Positions 45,068 to 55,121 of a stretch of 64,000 nt of DNA are shown in pieces. Below the pieces are notes generated by a model. It ran no database searches. It worked only from the letters and a program-made list of their open reading frames with translations, and was not told the DNA's origin. Source of the stretch: G963556115 sp963678205 (GTDB lineage: Bacteria > Planctomycetota > SZUA-567); the NCBI GenBank assembly GCA_963678205.1, contig OY782760.1, positions 2,790,001-2,854,000 of the forward strand, written 5' to 3'. Every line of letters starts with the position of its first letter. The stretch's first letter is position 1. The translations under genes were made by a program, and so were the position numbers.

Positions 45068-46111
45068 ATGAAGACGCAACTTCCATCACCAGACATGAGC
45101 ACTGCACATATTTTCGGATTATCAGAAGAGCTTGTAAAATGGCAAATGATGAAAACAGCTCTTGAATTAAATGTTTTCGATTATTTATCAAACCCAAGTA
45201 CATCAGAAGAAATTAGTAATAAACTCAAAACAGATCAGAATAATACTGAAACCCTACTAAATGGCCTTACTGCTTTAGGATGCCTAAATAAGATATCTGG
45301 CAAATTCCATAATACCCCTTCAACAGAAGCGTGCTGGAAATCAACTGGTGAAACCTCTCTAGCAAAATCATTTTTATTCTACTCACACTGGGTCGAACCT
45401 ATGATGAATGGAGGCATGACAGAACTGGTCAAAAATGGTGCACCAAAAAAGAAAAATTGTACAGATATAACCAATGACGAACTCTGGAGGCAAGCAGCCT
45501 ACGCAAGTCTTAATCACACCAGATGCTGGCGTGCTAAAGCAATGGCCAAAATAGCCTCAAGCCTTCCAGAATTTAACAATTTTAAAAGGATTCTTGATCT
45601 TGGAGCTGGGCCGGGAATCATTGGTATTGCTGTTGCTCTTGAAAAATCAGACCTTGAATGTGTGCTATTCGATCAATCTAAGGTATGTGACGTTGCGGAA
45701 GAAGTTATTGCAGAGTACTCACTAGGCAGTCGCGTATCAGTAATGCGCGGCAGCTACCATAAAGACCCTATAGGCAGCGGATATGATTTTATTATGGCAA
45801 ACTTTACCCTAAACTTCTTCAAAAATAACTTAGAGCCTATTCTAAAAAAAGTTCACAATGCATTGAATCCTGGTGGAATCTTTATGGTGACCTCTGACGG
45901 TATGGAAGAGAATGGGGTCGCTCCAGTGGAAACTGTTATAAGCTGGCTTCCAACTACTATGCAAGGTATAAATATGTCAATAAAAAAAGGGGAAATAGCT
46001 AACAAGCTGTTGAATGTCGGTTTTACCTCAACAGCAAGACACACTATCGAAAACGCTCCATTTGAATCACACGGACCTATTGAAGTCACAATAGGGAGAA
46101 AAGCAAAATAA
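45068..46111 (+). CDS. SAM-dependent O-methyltransferase-like protein
   Basis: The 347-residue protein has an N-terminal winged-helix dimerisation domain (about 1-100: LNVFDYLSNPSTSEEISNKL) and a C-terminal class I Rossmann methyltransferase with ILDLGAGPGIIGIAVAL (motif I, ~residues 176-192) and a NPGGIFMVTSDG motif IV. This arrangement matches the O-methyltransferase_2 group acting on small aromatic or terpenoid molecules. The start follows AAGGAGATACT, a strong site. It is co-transcribed with the TetR regulator, so its substrate or product may be the inducer. Confidence 0.85.
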   Translation: MKTQLPSPDMSTAHIFGLSEELVKWQMMKTALELNVFDYLSNPSTSEEISNKLKTDQNNTETLLNGLTALGCLNKISGKFHNTPSTEACWKSTGETSLAKSFLFYSHWVEPMMNGGMTELVKNGAPKKKNCTDITNDELWRQAAYASLNHTRCWRAKAMAKIASSLPEFNNFKRILDLGAGPGIIGIAVALEKSDLECVLFDQSKVCDVAEEVIAEYSLGSRVSVMRGSYHKDPIGSGYDFIMANFTLNFFKNNLEPILKKVHNALNPGGIFMVTSDGMEENGVAPVETVISWLPTTMQGINMSIKKGEIANKLLNVGFTSTARHTIENAPFESHGPIEVTIGRKAK

Positions 46112-46123
46112 CTATTTAACATT

Positions 46124-46157
46124 AAAGCGCCTCTAGAGTTCTCAACAGAGGTGCTTT
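46124..46157. terminator. Bidirectional terminator between methyltransferase and flavoprotein genes
   Basis: An 11-bp stem with one G-T pair (46124-46134 with 46147-46157). Its right edge reaches the stop codon of the minus-strand gene, so both genes share it. Confidence 0.75.
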
Positions 46158-47406
46158 AGTGCATTCGATTAGTCATAGCACTGACATTCTTAATAGCTAG
46201 ATGCGCCGAGGAAAAAGCCCACTGCAAGTTATAGCCACCGCACCTGCCGTCAACATCAATAACCTCCCCCGCAAAATACAAATTTTCAGCAAGCTTACTC
46301 TGCATGGTTTTAGGATTAATCTCTTTTGTGAAAACTCCACCACATGTAACCATTGACTTTGCAAAACCTTCAGTCCGACTTACTTCAAACTTCGAATCTA
46401 CAAGTATCCCAAATACCTTGTCTTTATAACTATTCTTCAGTTCAGAAAGTTGAATATCACCCGTACCCCCAGCCACAGAGAAAATATAACTTACAAAACG
46501 CTTAGGAAAATACTCACAAAGTAAGCTGTAAAAGCTCTTTTTTCCAGCCTCAATCCTCGCCCTAGCAATAACGACCTCCCAGAACTCCCTATTGTACCCT
46601 CCCCACGAAACAAATATCTCACATCCTCCATTATCATTAATAGCCTGACTTATAAAACGTGACAGATCAAGAATAACCGGACCACTCAGCCCTTTATGTG
46701 TAAATAAAATATCTCCAAAAAGCTTTTCAGATCTTTTCCCCAACCCAACCTGCACAGTTGCTTTTAAAGAAAGCCCAGGCACATCAGCACCATTCAAACA
46801 CGGCACAACTAGACCAACAAGCCCCGCTAGAGGCTGCAATACCTTATGCCCTACATCTTTAGCAAGTTTAAAGGCGCTCCCGTCAGACCCAAGTTCCTTC
46901 ATACTGCATCCGCCCCCGGCAATAAGCACAGAACCACCAAAAAACTTTCTGCCTTTACTGGCAACACCACAAACAGTATAGCCCTCTTGCAAAATTTCGT
47001 CAACCTGAGTATCAAACTCAAACTCACCGCCAAGGCGCAGATACTCACTTTCAAGCACCTTTAAAACATCTTGCGCCTTATATGAATCAGGATAAACCCC
47101 ACCTCCATCTTCAATCACACATTTCAAGCCCAACGACTCAAAGAAAGTCATTATCTGCTGAGGCAATAAACTGTAAATTGCAGAGCGAACAAAGGTCTTC
47201 TTCCCAAAATACCCTTCAAGCAACTCTCCAACTGGAATGTCACGAGTCAGATTACACCTTCCCCCTCCCGTCGCAACAATTTTCCTCCCAGCTTTATTCA
47301 ACCTTTCAACAATCAAAACTTTAAGCCCAGCTTTCACAGCAAAAACCCCGCCAGACAATCCCCCAGCCCCACCACCAACAATAATCAGATCATACTTCTT
47401 ACTCAC
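46156..47406 (-). CDS. BaiN/HI0933-like NAD(P)/FAD-dependent oxidoreductase
   Basis: The 416-residue flavoprotein begins with the Rossmann FAD motif DLIIVGGGAGGLSGGVFAVKAG and the family's RKIVATGGGRCNLTRD. It ends with YFAGEVIDVDGRCGGYNLQWAFSSAH, the C-terminal half of the FAD site. BaiN in Clostridium scindens was proposed to act in bile-acid dehydroxylation, but the broad family (YhiN) is of unknown function. It is a single-gene unit. Length and motifs agree with the family. Confidence 0.88.
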   Translation of the reverse strand: MSKKYDLIIVGGGAGGLSGGVFAVKAGLKVLIVERLNKAGRKIVATGGGRCNLTRDIPVGELLEGYFGKKTFVRSAIYSLLPQQIMTFFESLGLKCVIEDGGGVYPDSYKAQDVLKVLESEYLRLGGEFEFDTQVDEILQEGYTVCGVASKGRKFFGGSVLIAGGGCSMKELGSDGSAFKLAKDVGHKVLQPLAGLVGLVVPCLNGADVPGLSLKATVQVGLGKRSEKLFGDILFTHKGLSGPVILDLSRFISQAINDNGGCEIFVSWGGYNREFWEVVIARARIEAGKKSFYSLLCEYFPKRFVSYIFSVAGGTGDIQLSELKNSYKDKVFGILVDSKFEVSRTEGFAKSMVTCGGVFTKEINPKTMQSKLAENLYFAGEVIDVDGRCGGYNLQWAFSSAHLAIKNVSAMTNRMH

Positions 47407-47568
47407 AGAGACACTCTTTCATTCACGCAGAAAACTTTTCATCCCCCGCACTTATCAGAATAGTAAAACCATATTCACACATGCTTTAATTCTATTCAAT
47501 ATAATATTTAAATGCATAATCAAAAAAATAAACAATCCCTTCATATATAAAATTGACCTATTCAGCAA

Positions 47569-49131
47569 TTAATCATCGAGCAAAACTTTCTTCAAATATT
47601 CCATTTTTTCAAGATTATCGCCATAAAAATATATGTCACGCTTTTGAAGATACTCAAAAAGTTCATAACCCTTACTTGCATAATACATAATTGCATCAGT
47701 TTTACTTGGATCACTCTCTTTATAATACTTTACAAAGTAATAACAAGCTCTGGCATAATCATTCATGTAAAATGTATTTTCGGTATCTTTCCCAGTGAGT
47801 TCTTCAATAAGTAATAAAGCATTATCCAGATCATCCTTAGCTTCCTGGTATCTTTCAAGGGTAAAGAACAACTCTACCCTTACGTTATAACTTCGAACCA
47901 GACAAGAGGCAATAAAGACGTCAAAAATTTTCATCTTATTGAGTTTACTTAAAATGGCAACTGATTTGTCGCAGTAATTCTCACTCTCCGTATATTTCTC
48001 CCTAAGCATTTCAACCTGAGCAAGTCTACAATACGCAACACCAAGCTCTCTTTCCCAATCCAGATTATCTAAATCAATAGCAACTAGATTCTCAGCAATA
48101 ATCTTACATTTTTCAAAGGCATCATATGCTCTTTCAACAAACCTGTGATTCAATAGAAGATCACCAAGAAAATTATATAATATCCCAAGATGCTGCTGCC
48201 ATCTTGTATTATTAGTGTGAGTATTTGTTAGTTTTACAATCTCAGCAATACTATTTTCAAAATCATCAATTTTTCCTTTATCACGTGCATCAATTGCTTC
48301 AAAAAAGAGTTTATTGAAATGTCTTTCATTTCTAGTTATTTCAATCGCGCTCTCAATTTCTTCCTCTCTAGCATACTCAATATTTTCCAAATCTTTTAAA
48401 TAGTGCTCTATCTCATCATCAAGCACAGCTTCACTACCTGCAGGCATAACTATACCTGCTTCCATTTTTTCGATCCGTGCTTCACGCAAACGATCAGCCT
48501 TATCCGGTATAGTCTGCACCTCTTTCAGTAGGTCTTTAAACCTTCTAGCTGTTATAGCAATTTCCTGCCTGTCTTTCCTCGCAGTATTCTTCAAATTCCT
48601 AATTCTTTCAGTCTCAGCCTTAGCAAAAGCAAAAATATCTTTTGCATCATTGAGCTCATTTTTAATATTATTATCAATAGAATTCACGGAAGCTTCTATA
48701 CGACCTATCTTCTCAAGTTTTTCTTCAATATCGGCAACATAACCTTGATACTTTTCCTTTAGCTCCACTGCTTCTTTGAGCTCATCTCTGGCCTTATCTA
48801 GATCCCGCTGCATCTCACTCAGTTTATTCGATCCTGTCCAGTTAATTACAACACTACTAATACCAAACAGTGCAAATAAACCAAACACAGAATAAAGAGA
48901 ATTACGATACATCTCAATCGTACTCATAAAACTTTCAATCAGTAGCTCAAACTCACCTACAGAACTAACTTTTTTTGCTGCAGTTGCGCTTGCAGGAGTA
49001 TCAGAATATAGATGTATAATATCAAGAACAAGATTTAAAATTATAGGGGACAAAATTACAAGTGTAAACAAGACAACATATATAGCTGCCCGTGAGGAAA
49101 ACGTATAGTTATTCTTTTTACTTTCAGACAT
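47569..49131 (-). CDS. Membrane-anchored coiled-coil and TPR-like protein, unknown
   Basis: The 520-residue protein has two N-terminal membrane segments (about 15-40 and 80-100), then a coiled coil rich in Glu/Lys (about 105-190: ARDELKEAVELKEKYQGYVADIEEKL). The C-terminal half is made of TPR-like helical repeats (HLGILYNFLGDLLL; LGVAYCRLAQVEML; DLDNALLLIEELTG). The ATG at 49131 has AGGAGTAATC before it and is chosen over an upstream start. No enzyme motif is visible. It could be a scaffold at the cytoplasmic membrane. Its link to the neighbouring genes is not evident. Confidence 0.7.
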   Translation of the reverse strand: MSESKKNNYTFSSRAAIYVVLFTLVILSPIILNLVLDIIHLYSDTPASATAAKKVSSVGEFELLIESFMSTIEMYRNSLYSVFGLFALFGISSVVINWTGSNKLSEMQRDLDKARDELKEAVELKEKYQGYVADIEEKLEKIGRIEASVNSIDNNIKNELNDAKDIFAFAKAETERIRNLKNTARKDRQEIAITARRFKDLLKEVQTIPDKADRLREARIEKMEAGIVMPAGSEAVLDDEIEHYLKDLENIEYAREEEIESAIEITRNERHFNKLFFEAIDARDKGKIDDFENSIAEIVKLTNTHTNNTRWQQHLGILYNFLGDLLLNHRFVERAYDAFEKCKIIAENLVAIDLDNLDWERELGVAYCRLAQVEMLREKYTESENYCDKSVAILSKLNKMKIFDVFIASCLVRSYNVRVELFFTLERYQEAKDDLDNALLLIEELTGKDTENTFYMNDYARACYYFVKYYKESDPSKTDAIMYYASKGYELFEYLQKRDIYFYGDNLEKMEYLKKVLLDD

Positions 49132-49294
49132 GATTACTCCTATGCAAATCAAGCAATTTATAATCAATATGCTACAATGCAGAAATTAATTTGTAAAGTA
49201 TATTCTTATAATTGCTAGGCATTATAGAAATATACCGACCTGAATAGTCTCTATAAAAATTTAAAAGTTTATTAATTAAATAAAAAAATGAACA

Positions 49295-50143
49295 CTAAAT
49301 AAAGCTCATAAAACAGTGAACTAGTTGAGCCACGGCAAAGTCATACCCATGCATACCAGCTATTGGTGCAAGTTCTACAAAATCTGCCCCAATACATTTG
49401 CGACCTTTCAATACATTACGAATTAGACTTACAGACTGATACCAGTCAAGCCCACCAGGAACCGGAGTGCCTGTTGCAGGCATAAGTGATGTGTCCCAGG
49501 CATCAACATCAAATGTAATGTAAATATTATTTGGACATTCATCAGGCAAATAAATATTTCTAGCCCCTTCCATCCAGATATCCTCACCATCTTTATACCA
49601 GATATTATGGGCTTTTCTATAGTCATTCTCTTCAGACGAGTAACTTCTAGTTCCAAATTGATAAAGTGCTATACCGAGTTCATGTGATCTTCTCATAACG
49701 CTGGCATGGCTATATTTTGTCCCAGTATAGCTCTCACGCAAATCTGCATGCGCGTCAAACTGCACTACTGCAAAATCTGTACCATACTTTTTATGTAAAG
49801 CACGAATAGCGCCAAGTGACACCGTATGTTCCCCCCCAAGTATTATCGGTAATGTATTATATTCAAGTGCTTTTGATGTTGACGCTTCAATCTTATCTAA
49901 TACATTTTCAACATCATCATCACACTTTATTTCACGTTCGGTATATACGCCTTTTTCAGTAGGAATAATAGAATTTTCCAGTAATTCAAGCTGATATGAA
50001 GCTTCAAGAATAGCTCGTGGTCCTCCAGCTGTCCCACCTTCATACGAGACACTCTGTTCAAGCGGTACTGGTATAAAATAAAAAAAAGCATCTTCTGGGT
50101 TAGACGGTTTTACATCTTCTCCATGAAATAAGAGTTGACTCAT
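49295..50143 (-). CDS. speB: Agmatinase
   Basis: A 282-residue ureohydrolase that turns agmatine into putrescine and urea. The Mn2+-binding residues appear in GGEHTVSLG (His), FDAHADLR (Asp-His-Asp) and FDVDAWDTSLMPATGTPVPGG (two Asp). The set fits agmatinase better than arginase by position in the polyamine operon. Its ATG overlaps the nspC stop (TATGA). It completes the arginine-to-putrescine route begun by SpeA at 52.7 kb. Confidence 0.9.
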   Translation of the reverse strand: MSQLLFHGEDVKPSNPEDAFFYFIPVPLEQSVSYEGGTAGGPRAILEASYQLELLENSIIPTEKGVYTEREIKCDDDVENVLDKIEASTSKALEYNTLPIILGGEHTVSLGAIRALHKKYGTDFAVVQFDAHADLRESYTGTKYSHASVMRRSHELGIALYQFGTRSYSSEENDYRKAHNIWYKDGEDIWMEGARNIYLPDECPNNIYITFDVDAWDTSLMPATGTPVPGGLDWYQSVSLIRNVLKGRKCIGADFVELAPIAGMHGYDFAVAQLVHCFMSFI

Positions 50144-51339
50144 AGCCCTCCCTTTTTTGCAAGTCTATCACGATAATCAAAGTAATCAAATTCACGAATC
50201 ATATCAAGAGTTCCACGTTTAAGTGAATAGCGGTAAAGTGTAGGCAGCTCAACACCATTAAAAGTATTATTCTTGACAAAAGAGTACAGAGCCATATCCG
50301 TAAAACACAACCGTTCATTACATGTCAATTCAGAGTCAAATGAATAATCTCCGATTATATCCCCTGCCAGACAGGAAATGCCGCCAAGTCTATAAGTATA
50401 CGCTCTCACTCCAGCTTCTGCACTACCTAGAAGTTCAGGTCTATACGGCATTGCCAATACATCCGGTAAATGAGCCTCAGCAGAGCCATCCGTTATAGCA
50501 ACATGCATACCATTCTCAACAATATCAAGCACACTAGTCAAATAAAAACCTGCATTAAATACCACAGCCTCACCCGGTTCAAGATATACTGTTACATTAT
50601 ATTTATTTCGAATATCGGTAATCATACTACAGAGTGAATCAATATCATAATCATCTCTAGTTATATGATGCCCTCCACCAAAATTTACCCAGGTTATTCT
50701 CTCATTAGAAAGCAACCATCCAAATTTATCCTCAAAATTACAAAGAATTCTACTAAGAACATCCGCTCCTTGCTCACACATTGCATGAAAATGAATCCCA
50801 CTAATACCATCTAGTGACACTCCATTAAGCTCATCAGCTTTAATACCGAATCGGGAACCAGCAATACAGGGATTATACAGATCCGTTTCAATCTCACTAT
50901 ACTCAGGGTTTACTCGTAGTCCCAGATCAATATTACGCCCAGATATAGCATAATGTGACTCAATTGCTTTACGATGTATTTCAAGTTGTGAAATTGAATT
51001 GAATAGAATATGATCAGAGTACTCAATAACACGTTCCATTTGACTAGAAGTATAAGCCGGAGCATAAGTATGTACTTCTTTGCCGAATTCTTCCCGTCCA
51101 AGTCGTGCCTCTATCGGCCCACTTGCACAGACACCAACCAAATACTTATTGATAATATCAAATAAATCCGGCAATGCAAACGCCTTAAGAGCCAGAAGAA
51201 TCTTTGCTCCAGATCTCTGCTGAACCTGACGTAGGATCTTACAGTTTTCCTCTATCAAATCTTCTGAAATAAGGTAGCAAGGAGTTGCTACCTTATCGCA
51301 AATATTTTTTGGACATTCATCAGAAAATGACTGAATCAT
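50140..51339 (-). CDS. nspC: Carboxynorspermidine/carboxyspermidine decarboxylase
   Basis: A 399-residue PLP enzyme of the alanine-racemase-fold type III decarboxylase branch. The cofactor Lys lies in LLALKAFALPDL (~residue 49), followed by NFGGGHHIT (phosphate site) and a CLAGDIIGDYSF substrate region with the catalytic Cys. It decarboxylates carboxy(nor)spermidine to (nor)spermidine. It begins 9 bases after the dehydrogenase gene and overlaps speB, so the polyamine genes are coupled. Length matches NspC. Confidence 0.92.
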   Translation of the reverse strand: MIQSFSDECPKNICDKVATPCYLISEDLIEENCKILRQVQQRSGAKILLALKAFALPDLFDIINKYLVGVCASGPIEARLGREEFGKEVHTYAPAYTSSQMERVIEYSDHILFNSISQLEIHRKAIESHYAISGRNIDLGLRVNPEYSEIETDLYNPCIAGSRFGIKADELNGVSLDGISGIHFHAMCEQGADVLSRILCNFEDKFGWLLSNERITWVNFGGGHHITRDDYDIDSLCSMITDIRNKYNVTVYLEPGEAVVFNAGFYLTSVLDIVENGMHVAITDGSAEAHLPDVLAMPYRPELLGSAEAGVRAYTYRLGGISCLAGDIIGDYSFDSELTCNERLCFTDMALYSFVKNNTFNGVELPTLYRYSLKRGTLDMIREFDYFDYRDRLAKKGGL

Positions 51340-51348
51340 ATTTTAAAC

Positions 51349-52566
51349 CTATTCAGGAAGGTCACCATCAAAATCAACAACCTGCCATGGCAAGCCATAC
51401 TCATTCAATGAATCCATAAACTTATCAGGATCAAGCTGTTCGACGTTAAACACACCTTGACCTGCCCACTCCCCAGTAAGCATCATCATAGCACCAATCA
51501 TTGCAGGCACTCCCGTTGTATACGATACCGCCTGAGCCTGTACTTCTTTATGGGCCTCAGCATGATCGCAAACATTATAAATATACTTTTTCTGCTTTAC
51601 TCCATCCTTCTCACCGTCAAATACACAGCCAATAACTGCCTTACCTGTATAATTACTACTCAATGTTCCTGGATCAGGAAGCAGAGCTTTAAGAAATCTG
51701 AGCGGAATAACCTTCTTCCCTTCATAATCAACCTCATCAATTCTAGTCATACCCACATTTTCAAGCACTTTAAGATGTGTGATATACGCCTCAGAGAAGG
51801 TCATCCAAAAACGGATCTGCTTCAGACCATTGATATGCTTTACCAAAGATTCCATTTCTTCATGATATAAAAGATAACTCTCACGTGCACCTGCTACAGG
51901 ATAGTCAAATGTAAAATGAACACAGCGATCATCAAGAATCGCAGGAGTCTTAACCCAATCTCCAGCCTTCCAGTGTCGTACTTCCTGAGTAACCTCACGA
52001 ATATTAATTTCAGGATTGAAATTTGTTGCAAAAGGATGCCCATGATCTCCAGCATTGCAGTCAAGTATATCAATTTTCTCAATAGAATCAAAATGGTGCT
52101 TCTGAGCGTAAGCACAGAAAATATTTGTTACTCCTGGGTCAAAGCCACAACCAAGAACAGCCATCAATCCCTTTTCCTTAAATTTGTCTTGATACGCCCA
52201 CTGCCAACTATACTCAAAATGAGCTGTATTTTCAGGTTCATAATTTGCCGTGTCCAAATAATTTATATCTGTTTCAAGGCACGCATCCATTATAGTCAAA
52301 TCCTGATATGGAAGCGCTACATTTACTACAAGTTCCGGTTTGTATTTATTTAGAACTTCTACCAGTTCAGACACATTATCAGCATCAACAGCAGTAGTCT
52401 GCACCTCAACACCATATAGCTTCTTTATCTCTTCAGCAATAGCATCACACTTTGATACCGTTCTACTGGCTAAAATAATCTCAGTAAATACTTTACTAAC
52501 CTGAGCACATTTCTTTGCTACAACATTGCCAACACCGCCAGCACCGATAATCATTACTCGTGACAT
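51349..52566 (-). CDS. Carboxynorspermidine/carboxyspermidine dehydrogenase (saccharopine-dehydrogenase-like)
   Basis: A 405-residue protein starting with a Rossmann motif VMIIGAGGVGNVVAKKCA and carrying ALPYQDLTIMDACLETDINYLDTANYE and GCGFDPGVTNIFCAY, hallmarks of Lys1-type CANSDH. It condenses putrescine or diaminopropane with aspartate semialdehyde using NADPH. The ATG at 52566 follows GGAG and is chosen over an in-frame ATG four codons upstream. It is followed immediately by nspC, so the pair makes spermidine or norspermidine without SAM decarboxylase. Confidence 0.92.
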   Translation of the reverse strand: MSRVMIIGAGGVGNVVAKKCAQVSKVFTEIILASRTVSKCDAIAEEIKKLYGVEVQTTAVDADNVSELVEVLNKYKPELVVNVALPYQDLTIMDACLETDINYLDTANYEPENTAHFEYSWQWAYQDKFKEKGLMAVLGCGFDPGVTNIFCAYAQKHHFDSIEKIDILDCNAGDHGHPFATNFNPEINIREVTQEVRHWKAGDWVKTPAILDDRCVHFTFDYPVAGARESYLLYHEEMESLVKHINGLKQIRFWMTFSEAYITHLKVLENVGMTRIDEVDYEGKKVIPLRFLKALLPDPGTLSSNYTGKAVIGCVFDGEKDGVKQKKYIYNVCDHAEAHKEVQAQAVSYTTGVPAMIGAMMMLTGEWAGQGVFNVEQLDPDKFMDSLNEYGLPWQVVDFDGDLPE

Positions 52567-52654
52567 AGCATTCTCCATTTTATCCGCGAAACTACTTTGA
52601 TAGCACCAATAACCATATTAACTTATTATAAGTATTATGCACTACAAAAAAACT

Positions 52655-54583
52655 CTAAATTTTTTCAAAGTAGGTATATCCTTGAAGTCCATCAAAAAAA
52701 GTATTCAAGATTTTTTTACGATCTCTTGGTGTAATATACCCAAGTTTAATAGATTCTTCAGCAATTTTCTTTAGTCTATTCTTCATATCCTTTATATCAT
52801 ACTCAACATACGACAGTACATCACTGACAGAATCACCTTCTAGCTCGCGAATAAACTCATAGCTACCATCTTTCTCTACATGAATAGAAAGAACATTTGT
52901 ATCCCCAAAAAGATTATGCAGATCACCAAGTGTCTCTTGATACGCACCAACCAAGAAAACTCCAAGGTAATAATCTTCATCATGGTTGAGTTCATGAAGA
53001 CGAATACTCTTTTTCATATGTCGGTAATCAGGGAATGAATCAATCTTGCCATCACAGTCGCAGGTGATATCAGAGATAATTGCCTGACGCGATGGCATTT
53101 CATTCAGACGATGAATCGGCATTACCGGGAATACTTGGTCTATTGCCCAAGCATCTGGGAGCGACTGAAAAAGGCTGAAATTACCGTAATAAATATCGTA
53201 CACCATCCCTCTAATACTCATGATAGCTTCAGGGACATTATCCATCTGATATGATAATTTAGAAATTTTAATCATAATATGACTGATCATGTTCTCCGCC
53301 TGAGCACGCTCACGTATTGAAATAGCTCGGTGTTTGAATAACTGTTGAGCCTGATTTCTATAGAATAAGATATCATTAGCGCACTCCTGAATATTCTTTA
53401 AACAGAGCATATCATATGTTTCATATAAATTCAGCACAAGATCAATAGCAGACTCAGGTATTTCTTTTGAAAACTCAGGAGGGGTGAATGATGCCACATC
53501 CAGAATATCAAAGATAAAGAGAGAATAGTATGCAACTGTAGCTCTACCGGATTCAGTGATAATTGTAGGATGTTCTGTTTTGCTCTTGGCGAGTGAACTC
53601 ATAATAGTTTCAACAATATCTATGCAGTACTCTTCCATAGAATAGTTACGGCTTGAGTGGTAATTTGTCTGTGTTCCATCATAATCAACCGCCAGCCCGC
53701 CTCCTAGGTCAAGATGCCCCATCTTCGCGCCTTCAGCCACAAGCTCCTCATAAATTCGGCACGCTTCGATTACTCCTGCTCGAATATCACAGATATTTGG
53801 TATCTGAGATCCTATATGATAATGTAATAACTGTAAACAATCCAGCATACCTTCGGCTTTAAGCCTGTCAAGCACTTCAACAGTATGATTCATACCAAGT
53901 CCAAAGACACTAGCATCACCTCCAGACTCAGCCCACTGCCCACTTGCCTGAGTAGACAGCTTGCTACGAAGACCGAGCATAGGTTTTAAATTATGTTTCC
54001 TAGAACGCTCAATAATCAATTCTAGCTCACCCGGCACCTCAATGACAAAAAACACCTTGAATCCCATCATCTGAGCTTGCAGACCTATATCAATAAATTC
54101 TACATCTTTGTAACCATTACATATTATAAAGGCTTTTCTGTTATTAAGCATACTTATAGCAGCAAGCAATTCAGGTTTACTACCCGCCTCAAGACCATGA
54201 TTGAATTTTCTGCCAAATGCTGAGACAGCCTCTATTACCTGTTCCTGCTGGTTTACCTTTACTGGAAATACTCCTTGATATTTTCCATTATATCCAGATT
54301 CCTTTATAGTCTTTTTAAATGTCTGATGTAGAAGCGCTATTTGAGAACCAAGGATGTTCTCAATACGTAAAAGCACTGGCATTGAAAAGCCCCGTTCTTC
54401 TGCCTCTTTAACAATCTTATGCAGACTTATCCTAGTCTCATTAGACAAGCCAAATGGTGACACAACGACATCACCCGAATCTTTATCAATTGAGAAATAG
54501 TCAGCTCCCCAATTATTAATTCCATACAACCCTGCAGCTTTTTCTGCATTCCAATCTGAATCTTCAAAATAATCTTCTACCAT
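52655..54583 (-). CDS. speA: Biosynthetic arginine decarboxylase
   Basis: A 642-residue enzyme that decarboxylates arginine to agmatine. Marks are YQGVFPVKVNQQEQVIEAV (PLP Lys ~residue 110), HYHIGSQIPNICDIRAGV, and the DLGGGLAVDYDG phosphate-binding turn. The long C-terminus, DITCDCDGKIDSFPD with the catalytic Cys, is typical of SpeA. Length and order match E. coli SpeA. The ATG at 54583 has AAGGG upstream; the start 16 codons earlier lacks any site. It lies 88 bases before the dehydrogenase gene, the first step of the polyamine route. Confidence 0.95.
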   Translation of the reverse strand: MVEDYFEDSDWNAEKAAGLYGINNWGADYFSIDKDSGDVVVSPFGLSNETRISLHKIVKEAEERGFSMPVLLRIENILGSQIALLHQTFKKTIKESGYNGKYQGVFPVKVNQQEQVIEAVSAFGRKFNHGLEAGSKPELLAAISMLNNRKAFIICNGYKDVEFIDIGLQAQMMGFKVFFVIEVPGELELIIERSRKHNLKPMLGLRSKLSTQASGQWAESGGDASVFGLGMNHTVEVLDRLKAEGMLDCLQLLHYHIGSQIPNICDIRAGVIEACRIYEELVAEGAKMGHLDLGGGLAVDYDGTQTNYHSSRNYSMEEYCIDIVETIMSSLAKSKTEHPTIITESGRATVAYYSLFIFDILDVASFTPPEFSKEIPESAIDLVLNLYETYDMLCLKNIQECANDILFYRNQAQQLFKHRAISIRERAQAENMISHIMIKISKLSYQMDNVPEAIMSIRGMVYDIYYGNFSLFQSLPDAWAIDQVFPVMPIHRLNEMPSRQAIISDITCDCDGKIDSFPDYRHMKKSIRLHELNHDEDYYLGVFLVGAYQETLGDLHNLFGDTNVLSIHVEKDGSYEFIRELEGDSVSDVLSYVEYDIKDMKNRLKKIAEESIKLGYITPRDRKKILNTFFDGLQGYTYFEKI

Positions 54584-54871
54584 CCGAGTACCCTTCAAGT
54601 TACACAAATTTTGTTGGATAAAAGATAACATTTTTAATCTTAATTACAAGTAAGTTTTATATTATTATTTCCAAAATAATTTTTTTGAATTTATCACATT
54701 CAACCCATAGAAAAAATTTACATTCACCACCTCAAGCGATAACGAGATTTTGCGCATAACCTTTCTAAAACGACTTAAATAATTTTAAATTTATCTTGAA
54801 TAATTCTTTATAAAATGATAATACCATTAATAATGAACTCTACATTCACTTTTTATTTATACAGGCTTACC
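54584..54871. other. Non-coding spacer upstream of speA
   Basis: AT-rich divergent region between speA and the TetR pseudogene. No clear promoter pair, operator or RNA structure was recognised. Confidence 0.35.
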
Positions 54872-55121
54872 ATGGTTCAACGAAAGAAAGACACAATAAA
54901 AAAAATTAATTATTTCTGAGGCACTAAAAGAGTTTGCAAAAAGCGGATATTCAAAAGCAACAATTTCAGCGATTGCCAAATCTGCAGATATTGCAACCTG
55001 AAATATCTATCATTACTTTAAAAGTAAGAAAGCATTATTTCTTAGTATCATCCCTAAAAATTTCCTTGATAGTATTCTTGAAATGATAAGTCAAATAAGA
55101 ATGTTAAATATCAACCTATGA
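54872..55121 (+). pseudogene. Decayed TetR-family regulator
   Basis: After the ATG, a frameshift within the poly-A tract near 54898 is needed to read ISEALKEFAKSGYSKATI, SAIAKSADIAT-stop-NIYHYFKS and KKALFLSII. This is the TetR HTH with its recognition helix; the TGA stands where the family has Gly (T-G-N-I-Y-H-Y-F). The ligand-binding domain is missing: the frame ends soon after, at 55121. It is therefore frameshifted, has a nonsense codon and is truncated. Confidence 0.85.

Noticed and set aside
50140..51339. Diaminopimelate decarboxylase instead of NspC
   Set aside because: Its tight pairing with the carboxynorspermidine dehydrogenase and the overall residue pattern fit NspC.
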